A stretch of 64,000 nt of DNA. It comes from Pseudomonas huaxiensis. Lineage in GTDB: Bacteria; Pseudomonadota; Gammaproteobacteria; Pseudomonadales; Pseudomonadaceae. Positions within the stretch are counted from its first letter, which is position 1. Every line of letters begins with the position of its first letter. The position numbers were made by a program, and so were the translations under genes. Below are positions 1 to 7,995 of the stretch, piece by piece. The stretch spans positions 186,001-250,000 of the forward strand of contig NZ_QKVL01000001.1 in the NCBI RefSeq assembly GCF_003231275.1, in the 5' to 3' direction. Below the pieces are notes generated by a model. The model worked only from the letters and a program-made list of their open reading frames with translations, did no database searches and was not told where the DNA came from.

Positions 1-173
1 CCGGCGCCGAAGCCTTCGGCGCCGGTATCGGCCACGAAGGCCGCACGCCGCAACCGGGGTTTTTCCTGATGGGGCGCAAGTGGCTGAGTTGTCGCGCTTC
101 GGAACTTGTGGTCGGCGCCAATAACGATGCCGCCCGCGTCGTTCAATATGTCCGGGAGTCTCTGGGCAACTAA
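1..173 (+). CDS. 3' end of an unidentified protein-coding gene (partial)
   Basis: An open frame (codons starting at position 3) runs in from the left edge and stops with TAA at 171-173, giving about 56 residues that end in VVQYVRESLGN. The fragment is rich in glycine and alanine and carries the segment PQPGFFLMGRKWLSC. I do not recognise the family. It lies 29 bases upstream of the RND exporter gene on the same strand, so it may belong to the same operon. Codon use is normal for the host. Confidence 0.55.
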   Translation, partial: GAEAFGAGIGHEGRTPQPGFFLMGRKWLSCRASELVVGANNDAARVVQYVRESLGN

Positions 174-202
174 CCGCAGTTCATCTGAAGGATGAGTTGA
201 AC

Positions 203-3200
203 ATGATAAGAAATACAGTTGCCTGGATCGTCAGATCCAGGTTGTGGGTTCTTATTGCCCTGAGTTTGGCTACGGTGCTGTTCGCCACCCAGGTCAGAAA
301 CCTGCAGATCGTCATCAACCCCAACACCATGCTGCCCCAGGCGCACCCGAGCGTGATCGGCACCAACCTCGCCGAATCGCTATTCGGTTCCAAGCATGTG
401 GTGGTCATCGGCATCAGTGCGGCGGATGGCGGTAGCGCGCTGACTCCGCGGATTCTCACCACCCTCGGCGAGCTTTCCGCGCAAGTCAGTACGCTGCCCG
501 GGGTCAAGGGCCACACGCTGATGAGCGTCACGGCGAACAAGGCCAAGTCGATTGCCGGCGGCGCCGACGAGATGCGCGTCGAGCCGCTGCTGGACACGCC
601 GATCGACGCCGGCGCCATCGCCCGCTTGCAGGAGCGTCTGGCCAATAACCCGGTGTATCGCGGCACGCTGGTGTCGGAGGATGGCAGCCTGGTTTCGCTG
701 TCGTTTGCCATCCACGCCGACCAGGGCGGTTTCCGCAAGATCATGGACGGGGTGCAGAAGGTCATCGACGAACACCGCGCGCCTGATCTGAAGATCACCG
801 CCAGCGGTTCGCCGGTGTTCTTCGCCGCGGTGGAACGCTTCGCCCAGCGCATGGGCATTCTGTTCCCCATCGCGTTGCTGATCATCGGCCTGATCCACCT
901 GGAAGCCTTCCGCACTGTGCAGGGCCTGATCCTGCCGCTGCTCACCGCCGTGCTCGCGGTGATCTGGGGGCTGGGCATCATGGGCGCGGTCGGCGTGCCC
1001 ATGGATGCGTTCAACGCGACCACGCCGATCCTGATTCTCGCGGTCGCCGCCGGGCATGCGGTGCAGATCCTCAAGCGCTATTACGAGGAGTACGACAAGC
1101 TCACCCTCGGCGGCGCGCCGGGCTCGCCGCAGCAGCTCAACGACCAGGCGATCATTCAGTCCCTCAGCCGCGCCGCGCCGGTGATGCTGACGGCGGGCGG
1201 CGTGGCGGTGCTGGGCTTCTTTTCTCTGGTCACCTTCGAGATCGCCACCATCCGTACCTTTGGCCTGTTCACCGGCCTTGGCATTCTCAGCGCACTGTTC
1301 ATCGAACTGACCTTTATTCCGGCCCTGCGCAGTTACCTCCCGGCGCCTGCGGTCAAGGCCCCAGACGTCAAGGGACCGAGGGTCTGGGATCGCCTCGCCG
1401 ATCACCTGACCGGTTTGATCCTCAAGCGCCGCGGGCTGATCGTGTCGCTGTTCATGGCGGTCGCGTTGCTGTCCTCCATCGGCCTGCTGTTCCTCAACAA
1501 GGAAAACTCGACCAAGAGTTATTTCGGCCGCGGCCTGGCGGTGTACCAGGACGATGAATTCCTCAATCACAAGCTGGCCGGGACCAACACCCTCTACGTG
1601 GTATTCCAGGGCCAGCAGACCGACAGCCTGAAAGACCCGCGCACCCTGCGCCTGATCGAAGATACCCAGCGCTTTGTCGAAACCCTGCCGGACGTGGGCA
1701 AGACCACTTCCATCGTCGACTTCATCAAACAGATGAGCCAGTCGATGAACGAAGGCGACCCGCGCTACTTCCGTGTGCCGGACGCCCAGGACATGGTTTC
1801 CCAGTACCTGCTGCTGTACTCCATGTCCGGTGATCCCACCGACTTTGACGCCTATATCGACTACGAGTACCGCAACGCCAGCCTGATCGTCTGGACCCGC
1901 AACGACAGCAGTACCTACGCCGCCGGCCTGGTGCAAGCGATTCGCGACTACGTTCAGGACCGCCTGCCGCCGGGGGTCAAGGTGCAGATCGGTGGCAGCG
2001 TGCCGCAGTCGTCGGCGCTGAGCGAAACCCTGGTGCACGGCAAGATCATGAACATCCTGCAGATGATGGGCGTGATCCTGCTGGCCGGTGCCCTGGTGTT
2101 CCGTTCGCTGATGGGCGGCGTGTATCTGGTCGTGCCGCTGGCGGTGACCGTGCTGGTCAACCTCGGCGTGATGGGCGCCACCGGCATTCCGCTCAACACC
2201 CCCAACTCGGTGGCGTCGGCCATGGCCATCGGCATCGGTGCCGACTACGCGATCTACATCCTCTACCGCATGCGCGAGGAACTGCGCCGGGTTGACGATT
2301 TCGACCTGGCCCTGCGGGAAACCATGCGCACTGCCGGCAAGGCAGTGGTCTATGTCGCCACGGCGATTGCCGGTGGTTACTCGGTGCTGATGCTGTCGTT
2401 CAACTTCTACATCCACATCTGGTTCGGCTTCCTCATCGTGCTGTCGATGATCGTCAGCGCGCTGTGCGCCCTGGTGCTGATCCCGGCACTGATGAAGGCC
2501 TTCCCGCCAACTTTCCTGCGAGCCCAAGCGATGAAAAAACCACTGCCCGGCGCGGTCCTGCCGCTGCTGTTTGTCCTTGCCGTCGGCCTGCTGTTGCGCC
2601 CGGACCGCGCGCTGGCCGCAGGCGCCAATGCCGACGACATCATGTCGCGCAGCTACCAGGCGACGCGCATGGACAGCTCCCTGTCGCAGTCGACCTTTAC
2701 CCTGACCAACGCCTCCGGTCAGGAACGGGTGCGCAAGACCTTCGCCGCGACCCGCCTGCAGGATGACGCCACGCACAACCGCCGGGTCATACGCTTCCTG
2801 TCGCCCGGCGATGTGCGCAACACCACCACGCTGATCATCGAGAAAGCTGCGCAGGATGATGTCTGGGTGTACCTGCCGACCCTGAAAAAAGCCCGGCGCC
2901 TGGCCAGCAGCAACAACAACCGCAGCTTCGTCGGCACCGACCTGACCTACGGCGACCTGATCGGTCACAAGCCCCAGGACTGGACCCACCGCCTGCTGCG
3001 CGAGGAGACCTGGGAGGGCGTTCCCACCCAGGTCATCGAGTCGCTGCCGAAGTCTGCGGAAATCGCCAGCAATACCGGCTATTCGAAGCGCATCAGTTGG
3101 GTCGCCAACGACTCCTTCGTGGCGGTCAGGACGGAGCTGTACGACGCCAGCCAGGCACTACAGAAAACCGTGCTCAGCAGCGAATTGAAGGCGGTTGATA

Positions 3201-3349
3201 CGGCGCGACAGAAGTACCAGCCGATGCTGGTCAAGGTCAGCAATCACCAGACTGGCCACTCGACCACCGTGCGGATGGACAGCTTCGAAGCCAACGTCGC
3301 GGTGAGCGACAACTACTTCACCAACGGCTACCTCGAACGGCAAGAGTGA
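203..3349 (+). CDS. RND/MMPL-family exporter fused to a LolA-like lipoprotein-sorting domain
   Basis: Predicted inner-membrane RND-superfamily exporter (MMPL/COG1033 type) of 1048 residues. The N-terminal ~775 residues show two half-repeats, each a membrane segment, a periplasmic loop and a membrane cluster. The second half carries AIGIGADYAIYILYRMREE near residue 675, the usual MMPL signature. After residue ~776 a new methionine is followed by a signal-peptide-like stretch (MKKPLPGAVLPLLFVLAVG). A ~240-residue domain then resembles outer-membrane lipoprotein-sorting (LolA-like) proteins, e.g. DVWVYLPTLKKARRL. These two modules are often separate neighbouring genes. I chose ATG 203 over TTG 197 because GAAGGA at 187-192 is spaced 10 bases from the ATG. 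A barrel protein follows 3 bases downstream, suggesting a trans-envelope lipid or lipoprotein export unit (inference). Confidence 0.85.
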   Translation: MIRNTVAWIVRSRLWVLIALSLATVLFATQVRNLQIVINPNTMLPQAHPSVIGTNLAESLFGSKHVVVIGISAADGGSALTPRILTTLGELSAQVSTLPGVKGHTLMSVTANKAKSIAGGADEMRVEPLLDTPIDAGAIARLQERLANNPVYRGTLVSEDGSLVSLSFAIHADQGGFRKIMDGVQKVIDEHRAPDLKITASGSPVFFAAVERFAQRMGILFPIALLIIGLIHLEAFRTVQGLILPLLTAVLAVIWGLGIMGAVGVPMDAFNATTPILILAVAAGHAVQILKRYYEEYDKLTLGGAPGSPQQLNDQAIIQSLSRAAPVMLTAGGVAVLGFFSLVTFEIATIRTFGLFTGLGILSALFIELTFIPALRSYLPAPAVKAPDVKGPRVWDRLADHLTGLILKRRGLIVSLFMAVALLSSIGLLFLNKENSTKSYFGRGLAVYQDDEFLNHKLAGTNTLYVVFQGQQTDSLKDPRTLRLIEDTQRFVETLPDVGKTTSIVDFIKQMSQSMNEGDPRYFRVPDAQDMVSQYLLLYSMSGDPTDFDAYIDYEYRNASLIVWTRNDSSTYAAGLVQAIRDYVQDRLPPGVKVQIGGSVPQSSALSETLVHGKIMNILQMMGVILLAGALVFRSLMGGVYLVVPLAVTVLVNLGVMGATGIPLNTPNSVASAMAIGIGADYAIYILYRMREELRRVDDFDLALRETMRTAGKAVVYVATAIAGGYSVLMLSFNFYIHIWFGFLIVLSMIVSALCALVLIPALMKAFPPTFLRAQAMKKPLPGAVLPLLFVLAVGLLLRPDRALAAGANADDIMSRSYQATRMDSSLSQSTFTLTNASGQERVRKTFAATRLQDDATHNRRVIRFLSPGDVRNTTTLIIEKAAQDDVWVYLPTLKKARRLASSNNNRSFVGTDLTYGDLIGHKPQDWTHRLLREETWEGVPTQVIESLPKSAEIASNTGYSKRISWVANDSFVAVRTELYDASQALQKTVLSSELKAVDTARQKYQPMLVKVSNHQTGHSTTVRMDSFEANVAVSDNYFTNGYLERQE

Positions 3350-3352
3350 ACC

Positions 3353-4567
3353 ATGCGCGCCCAACTGCTTATCCTGTTTGCCGCCGTCGGCGCCTTCAGC
3401 GAGTCCGCCCGCTCGCAGAGCTTGCCGTTCGGTGAGTGCCGCACCGGCTACTGGTCGTCCAACCGCAATCTGGACGACCACGGCGACATCGCCAAAGGCA
3501 CTTGCCTGATCAACTGGAACCTCGATCTCGCCGAGCAGACGCGGCTGGTGCTCGCGGCACGCGCCGGGATCGACGACAGCGGGCAGGCGGACGGCTACAG
3601 CGGCCGCCTGCGCGATGGCTATATCGAAGCCGGCAACGATGCCTGGCGCTGGCGAGTGGGGCGGCAGGTCATCGCCTGGGGGCGTTCGGACCGGATCAAT
3701 CCCACCGATTACCTGTCGCCGCGGGACTTCACCCTGCTGGTTCCCGAAGACGACGAGCAGCGCATGGGCCTCAATGCGTTGCAGGTTCGCCATGGCTTCA
3801 ATGACAGCCTGTCGCTGACCGCGGTGCTGGCGGATTTCGACGCCAACCGCATGCCTCAGGGAACCCTGCCGAGCAACCTGGACAAGCGCGACGAACCCGA
3901 TGCCCTCGAAACGGCGCTGAAACTCGACCACGCCGGCGACAGCCTGGACTGGTCGCTGTCGTGGTTCGATGGCTACGAGCGAGCGCCGCGTTATCAGGCG
4001 GTGATGACGCCGGCGCTGCGTTTTATCAGCGCCTATGAACGCAAGCGTGCCATCGGTGCGGACTTTGCCTGGGCAGCGGGGGAGTGGACGGTGCGTGGCG
4101 AGTTCGCTCACGAGCGACTGTCGCTGGACTGTTCGGGGTGCCGTGACGAGCGGCGCAACAGCACCCGGATCGTGGTGGGCGCCGACCGTAATTTCGGCGA
4201 ATCGGCCAACATCAATCTGCAACTGTTCGGGGTCTTTCGCGACTACCGGGAGCCGGCTGACAGCGGGATTCTGCGGCTGATCGAAGAGGGCGAGGATCGC
4301 CTGAATTCCGAGTTCGGCCGCCGCGACTGGGGGCTGACTACGCGGATTTCCGACATGTTCTTCAATGAGCGGTTGAAGCTGGAAATGTCCGCCGTCGTCG
4401 ATCTAACCGGCAGCAGTTATGTGGTCCGGCCACGGGCCAGCTATTCGCTCACTGACTCGGTGAAGTTGGGGGCGGGCGTGGATCACTTCCACGGCGCCCG
4501 GCAGAGTTATTTCGGGGTGAGGAAGAAGAACAGCGTGACGTTCATGGAGTTGAGTCTGGTGTTCTGA
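3353..4567 (+). CDS. Putative outer-membrane beta-barrel protein (DUF1302-like)
   Basis: A 404-residue protein with a signal peptide ending near SESARSQS. The body has alternating hydrophobic and polar strands and ends in SLVF, a terminal-phenylalanine ending typical of outer-membrane barrels. The segment WRVGRQVIAWGRSDRINPTD resembles the strand-turn motif of DUF1302/alginate-export-like barrels. The start ATG lies three bases after the exporter stop, so the two are surely co-transcribed. By context it would be the outer-membrane component of the exporter/LolA-like system. Substrate unknown; the barrel call is from composition and one motif. Confidence 0.7.
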   Translation: MRAQLLILFAAVGAFSESARSQSLPFGECRTGYWSSNRNLDDHGDIAKGTCLINWNLDLAEQTRLVLAARAGIDDSGQADGYSGRLRDGYIEAGNDAWRWRVGRQVIAWGRSDRINPTDYLSPRDFTLLVPEDDEQRMGLNALQVRHGFNDSLSLTAVLADFDANRMPQGTLPSNLDKRDEPDALETALKLDHAGDSLDWSLSWFDGYERAPRYQAVMTPALRFISAYERKRAIGADFAWAAGEWTVRGEFAHERLSLDCSGCRDERRNSTRIVVGADRNFGESANINLQLFGVFRDYREPADSGILRLIEEGEDRLNSEFGRRDWGLTTRISDMFFNERLKLEMSAVVDLTGSSYVVRPRASYSLTDSVKLGAGVDHFHGARQSYFGVRKKNSVTFMELSLVF

Positions 4568-4631
4568 GGTGGCGGGGCTGGCTGGGTTGAGCAGCCGGCC
4601 TCAGGCCTTGAGGCGTGGGATTGTTTAGCGC

Positions 4632-5096
4632 TCACTTTGGGGTTTCAGGTTTGGCGCCGATGCAATCGCGGATGCTAGGGCCGACGTAGGTCATTCCGAC
4701 CCACACACCTCCGCCACGGTCCCAGCTCAATCTGCCTCCGGAATATGCAAGGTCATAGATGACGGTTTCGCCGATCACTTGGTTGTTGTAGTTGTCATAT
4801 AAGCGGTAGAAACCGGGTGATTCCCAAGTGGGAAACCATTGACCCTCGCCATCGTCGTTGGGTGCAAATTCACGGTGCAACATGTCGGGCAACAACCAGA
4901 AAGGCTTGAAGGTCTGAAGGCTGGAGCATCCGTTTGGGCTTGGTCTTGGTTCTCCTTTAGCGGAGGCAAGGCCCTTCTCCCACCATTCGGAGGCGAGCCA
5001 GAGTCCCAGCAGGCTAGCAACGAAAAATCCCCACGAGGCCGGCTGCGCTGAGCAGCCGGCCTCAGGCTTTAAGGTTCGGAGTTGCTTAGTGCTCAC
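4632..5096 (-). CDS. Putative immunity protein, distal tandem copy with a replaced N-terminus
   Basis: A 154-residue reading if translation starts at GTG 5096, which overlaps the TGA stop of the upstream paralogue (GTGA). The frame also stays open to a TTG at 5126. From LWLASEWWEKG onward it is homologous to the neighbouring 140-aa protein, sharing YRLYDNYNNQ, GETVIYDLAYSGGRLSWDRG and VGMTYVGPSI. The first ~25 residues differ: they are translated from the 3' inverted repeat of the upstream unit, so the native start was lost at the duplication junction. A single membrane segment (GFFVASLLGLWLA) remains. It may be translated only by coupling, or be decaying. Function is inferred from its place after a PAAR/effector pair. 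Confidence 0.6.
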   Translation of the reverse strand: MSTKQLRTLKPEAGCSAQPASWGFFVASLLGLWLASEWWEKGLASAKGEPRPSPNGCSSLQTFKPFWLLPDMLHREFAPNDDGEGQWFPTWESPGFYRLYDNYNNQVIGETVIYDLAYSGGRLSWDRGGGVWVGMTYVGPSIRDCIGAKPETPK

Positions 5097-5515
5097 TTTA
5101 GGGGAACAGGTTTGGCGCCGATGCAATCCTGGATGCTAGGGCCGACGTAGGTCATTCCGACCCACACACCTCCGCCACGGTCCCAGCTCAATCTGCCTCC
5201 GGAATACGCAAGGTCATAGATGACGGTTTCACCGATCAGTTGGTTGTTGTAATTGTCATATAAGCGGTAGAAGCCAGGAACCTTCCAGAAGTGAAACCAT
5301 CGAAGTTTTGCGCCGTCGTTGGGTGCCAACTCACGATGGAAAATATCGGGCAGCAACCAGAATGGTTTGAAGGTTTGGATACGGGAACACAAGTTTGGGC
5401 TGTTTTCAGCTTCATCCATTGGGGAGGCCAAGCCTTTTTCCCACCACTCGGATGCGAGCCAGAGAGCGGGGATGATCGCTGCGCAAATAGCCAAGTTTTT
5501 CCAGATCGATTTCAA
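5093..5515 (-). CDS. Putative T6SS immunity protein, proximal copy
   Basis: A 140-residue protein starting at TTG 5515, which overlaps the TGA stop of the upstream putative effector, an arrangement that couples immunity to toxin translation. The N-terminus MKSIWKNLAICAAIIPALW is a signal-anchor or signal peptide, so the remainder would be periplasmic or membrane-anchored. The C-terminal half has tyrosine/tryptophan-rich motifs (FYRLYDNYNN, GGRLSWDRGGGVWVGM). The family is not characterised to my knowledge. The immunity role is inferred from gene order (PAAR, effector, small membrane protein, duplicated small protein). Confidence 0.6.
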   Translation of the reverse strand: MKSIWKNLAICAAIIPALWLASEWWEKGLASPMDEAENSPNLCSRIQTFKPFWLLPDIFHRELAPNDGAKLRWFHFWKVPGFYRLYDNYNNQLIGETVIYDLAYSGGRLSWDRGGGVWVGMTYVGPSIQDCIGAKPVPLK

Positions 5516-6438
5516 GGGGCATCTCCCAAATCGATCAGCTTATCAACGTTCTTCCACAGAACATCGGAGTAGAGAACGTAGTCGCCGCCCATGCCGGTTT
5601 TTTCCCTGTATTTCCTGAAGTCGTTATTCCTGACAAGAGCAAACTCTTCAGACGACCATTTGTAGATGGACTGGCCGCTGGGGATGGCTGCCATCAACAT
5701 TTCTTTTTTGCTTAGAACTCTGTCTCCGGTCCAGACTCCCAGGAACTGAAGGCCATTGAAATCATAGTTGTCGCGTATATAAAAACCCACCTGCTCGACC
5801 TGGAAGTAGTTTCTTGATCTATGTGTCACGGGGTCTTTTTGGTTGAAGGTTTTGCCGACAACGGCAATTTTCAGTGTCGCTATACCCAGTGCACCATACA
5901 TGTCATCAAGAGGGTCTTCCGAGCTACCGAGAGGAACAAAGTTAACTTGGGATGCTTCGTCCAATTCTCGAGCGGAAAAACTAGAAGACCCCAGAGACAC
6001 GGTGCCACTTTTCTGCCAGCCAGCCTTTTTTAACAATTCCTGCAAGCGAGTAATGGCCTTTGGGTTTGCAAGGTAGGACTCAACCTCTTTTACGGCAACC
6101 TTGCATCTATCAAAACCCATTGCCCAGCTCATTTTCACGAGGTTTTCATCGCACTGTGCTGATGGCAAATCCATAGATTGTGGCTGGCCACGATCTGTTT
6201 TCCACGCCTCCGGCATCTGCCACCCCGGACTATCGAACCACCTCTGCATCAACGCCGCCGAGGTGTGCCAGCCCATCTTGCGCATCGCCACCGGCAGTTT
6301 GCTCAGCGGCAGCGCATTGATCACGATCTGTTTGGGTCTTTCATGTCCATCCGGTGAAGTATCCAGCGTGGCGTTTTCCAGCAGGAACAGGGCATCCGGC
6401 CCCAGTGCGGTGGCTGGTTGGAAATCTTTAAGGGACAT
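5512..6438 (-). CDS. DUF6402-like putative type VI secretion effector
   Basis: A 308-residue protein starting MSLKDFQPATALGP. ATG 6438 is preceded by GGAG on the minus strand and lies 5 bases after the PAAR gene stop. The N-terminal part (KMGWHTSAALMQRWFDSPGW, then VKMSWAMGFDRCK) matches what I recall of DUF6402 proteins, found downstream of PAAR or VgrG genes in Pseudomonas. The C-terminal half (residues ~190-300, with QVEQVGFYIRDNYDFNG and GDYVLYSDVLWKN) has no motif I can assign to an enzyme. No signal peptide is seen, as expected for PAAR-delivered cargo. It is co-transcribed with PAAR and the immunity candidates. Toxic activity is inference. Confidence 0.65.
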   Translation of the reverse strand: MSLKDFQPATALGPDALFLLENATLDTSPDGHERPKQIVINALPLSKLPVAMRKMGWHTSAALMQRWFDSPGWQMPEAWKTDRGQPQSMDLPSAQCDENLVKMSWAMGFDRCKVAVKEVESYLANPKAITRLQELLKKAGWQKSGTVSLGSSSFSARELDEASQVNFVPLGSSEDPLDDMYGALGIATLKIAVVGKTFNQKDPVTHRSRNYFQVEQVGFYIRDNYDFNGLQFLGVWTGDRVLSKKEMLMAAIPSGQSIYKWSSEEFALVRNNDFRKYREKTGMGGDYVLYSDVLWKNVDKLIDLGDAP

Positions 6439-6443
6439 GGCAG

Positions 6444-7016
6444 TTACTCCAGGACAGGCGAGGGGGCAGTGGTGGCGATCTGCGTCCGCGTAGGGGCGGT
6501 GGCGTCGATGATCTGGCTGCGGCCTTCGTTGTCCAGGCGATGCGGGCTGAGGTAACGACCATCCCGGAGCAAGACACAACTGTGCGATGCACAGGGCTGG
6601 GCGTGTTGGTTGAGAAGCTGGAAGCAGCCACTGAAAGACTCGGGGTTCCGAGGCGTGGCGAACTGCAAGGGCGCTGTGTGATTCTCGCCGGCAGTCAGGT
6701 TGGTCGGTTGAGCGGTTGTGGAAGAGGGGCCTTGAACGCTCGTCGTCTTATAGTCGGCATGCTGATAGGAGTGGCACAGGCTGGCGTTGCATGGGCAGCT
6801 ACTGAAACTATCCAGTGTTCCTGCTACCGGCAGCCCGTCGCTGAGTATCCATGGCACACCTCCGACGATCTGGAAGAAGCCGCCGGTGACGCCACAGGTG
6901 ACGGTGTCACCCAGGCGCGATTGGGGCAGTCCTCCCATTATGGTTCCGCTGCTGCCTTCGATGACCTTGCCACCACAGCTTGTCTTGTCGCCGATGCGGA
7001 TGAAGTAGCCTTGCAT
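6444..7016 (-). CDS. PAAR-domain protein (T6SS spike tip / cargo adaptor)
   Basis: A 190-residue protein whose first ~90 residues form a PAAR repeat domain: IRIGDKTSCGGKVIEG, then IMGGLPQSRLGDTVTCG and GGVPWILSDGLPVAG. PAAR proteins cap the VgrG spike of type VI secretion systems and carry effectors. The C-terminal ~100 residues are a low-complexity T/P/A/S linker plus a short segment (VLLRDGRYLSPHRL) that probably docks the next gene product. It is first in a three- to four-gene minus-strand operon. No VgrG or structural T6SS genes occur in the window, so this is an orphan cargo island. Confidence 0.85.
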   Translation of the reverse strand: MQGYFIRIGDKTSCGGKVIEGSSGTIMGGLPQSRLGDTVTCGVTGGFFQIVGGVPWILSDGLPVAGTLDSFSSCPCNASLCHSYQHADYKTTSVQGPSSTTAQPTNLTAGENHTAPLQFATPRNPESFSGCFQLLNQHAQPCASHSCVLLRDGRYLSPHRLDNEGRSQIIDATAPTRTQIATTAPSPVLE

Positions 7017-7049
7017 AGGGTTGGATTCCTCATGGCCGGGTACTCGATT

Positions 7050-7063
7050 CGTATTCGAATACG
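7050..7063. promoter_or_regulatory. Perfect 14-bp palindrome upstream of the PAAR operon
   Basis: CGTATTCGAATACG is its own reverse complement and lies 34-47 bases upstream of the PAAR start codon. It could be an operator or the core of a repeat. A second small hairpin (CCTTCAG / CTGAAGG) follows at 7082-7100. Confidence 0.35.
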
Positions 7064-7081
7064 GGGTATGGCCTGCGAGAG

Positions 7082-7100
7082 CCTTCAGGTTTTCTGAAGG
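7082..7100. terminator. Short stem-loop between the transglutaminase and PAAR genes
   Basis: CCTTCAG at 7082-7088 pairs with CTGAAGG at 7094-7100 around a five-base loop. It lies downstream of the minus-strand transglutaminase-like gene. There is no clear T-run, so a terminator function is only possible. Confidence 0.3.
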
Positions 7101-7178
7101 TCTGCAGGCCGACCGGCCAGAGGATGGGCACTATGGTTGGAAGGTTATGTAGGACCGTTCTTTGCGGTTTGTGGGAAA

Positions 7179-7955
7179 TCACTTAATTCTCGCGGTGCTG
7201 TCCTGGTGACCGCAGGCCTGGCTGCCGGCACCCTCCAGCGCGCCTTCGCGGATGCGCCGCACGTTGTCGTTGAGCACCTTGTAGAAGAAGTTGTGGTACA
7301 GCCAGCCTTTCACGCCGTTCAGGTTGGTCTTGTGCTCGCGGTAGAAATCGTCCGGCGATGCGTACAGCCCGAGTTCCCGGGCGATGCCTTCGCGCTGGAT
7401 GTAGGTGTCGCGTCCGGTCCATTGCACCGCAGGTTCGGCCAGGGACGGGGTGGCCACGGCATAGCCGAGGAACGCGTGCTGGCAGTTGCTGAACCTGTTC
7501 TGTACCGCGCGCAGGTATTGCTCATCGAGGATCACGCCTTCGAGCACCACCCACTGGCCATGCAGCTCGACCTCGACCCAGGTGTGGAGAATTTCCCGAG
7601 GCGCCATGAAGTAGACGAAGGCGGTCATGGCACCTTTTTGCAGGCGTTTGTCGATGGTGAAGGCGCGCAGCCGGCAGCGGATGCCGAGGGCGCGGAGCAA
7701 GGCCATCAACAGGTTCGACTTGGTGTTGCAGTGGCCCAACCCTTCCTTGAGGATCGCCGACGCCGGCAAGCTGTCGGCGCCGGCGTTGTAGCCGAACAGG
7801 ATTTCGTCGCGGCAGAACTCGTAGACAGCCCGCGTCGCCTGTTCGGGTGGCAACTGGCGCCAGCCGCGGGTGTCGATGAGGTGAGCGATGGCCGAGGCGT
7901 CGAAATCGAGTATCCCGGTGCGCTCCAGATAGTTCTGATCCTGTTGTGTACTCAT
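7179..7955 (-). CDS. Transglutaminase-like cysteine-peptidase-fold protein
   Basis: A 258-residue protein with the transglutaminase-like core: cysteine in EGLGHCNTKSNLLMALLRAL (near residue 100), histidine in HTWVEVELHGQW, and an acidic partner downstream (LEGVILDE). Such cytoplasmic proteins are annotated as transglutaminase or arylamidase-like, with mostly unknown substrates. No signal peptide is seen. The gene stands alone on the minus strand, 40 bases after the LysR gene, and could be read through from it. Confidence 0.75.
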   Translation of the reverse strand: MSTQQDQNYLERTGILDFDASAIAHLIDTRGWRQLPPEQATRAVYEFCRDEILFGYNAGADSLPASAILKEGLGHCNTKSNLLMALLRALGIRCRLRAFTIDKRLQKGAMTAFVYFMAPREILHTWVEVELHGQWVVLEGVILDEQYLRAVQNRFSNCQHAFLGYAVATPSLAEPAVQWTGRDTYIQREGIARELGLYASPDDFYREHKTNLNGVKGWLYHNFFYKVLNDNVRRIREGALEGAGSQACGHQDSTARIK

Positions 7956-7995
7956 GGCAAACCCTCCGTGTTTTTGCCTAGGGTGGACCCTGTAG

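Larger units (their letters stand above)
4573..5515 (-). repeat. Tandem duplication, unit about 461 bp
   Basis: Two direct copies lie head to tail. The same 3' segment (hairpin GCAGCCGGCC, then GGTTTGGCGCCGATGCAATC) appears at 4591 and again at 5052, an offset of 461 bases. Each unit contains most of one putative immunity gene plus its downstream inverted repeat. Copies are nearly identical over the last third of the coding region and diverged in the middle. The distal copy (4573-5040) lacks the original 5' end. Confidence 0.85.

Noticed and set aside
380-2989. Long antisense open frame (about 869 codons) opposite the RND exporter
   Set aside because: The translation is low-complexity, rich in H, Q, R, D and G. 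It mirrors the GC3-biased codons of the real gene and has no domain or ribosome-binding site.
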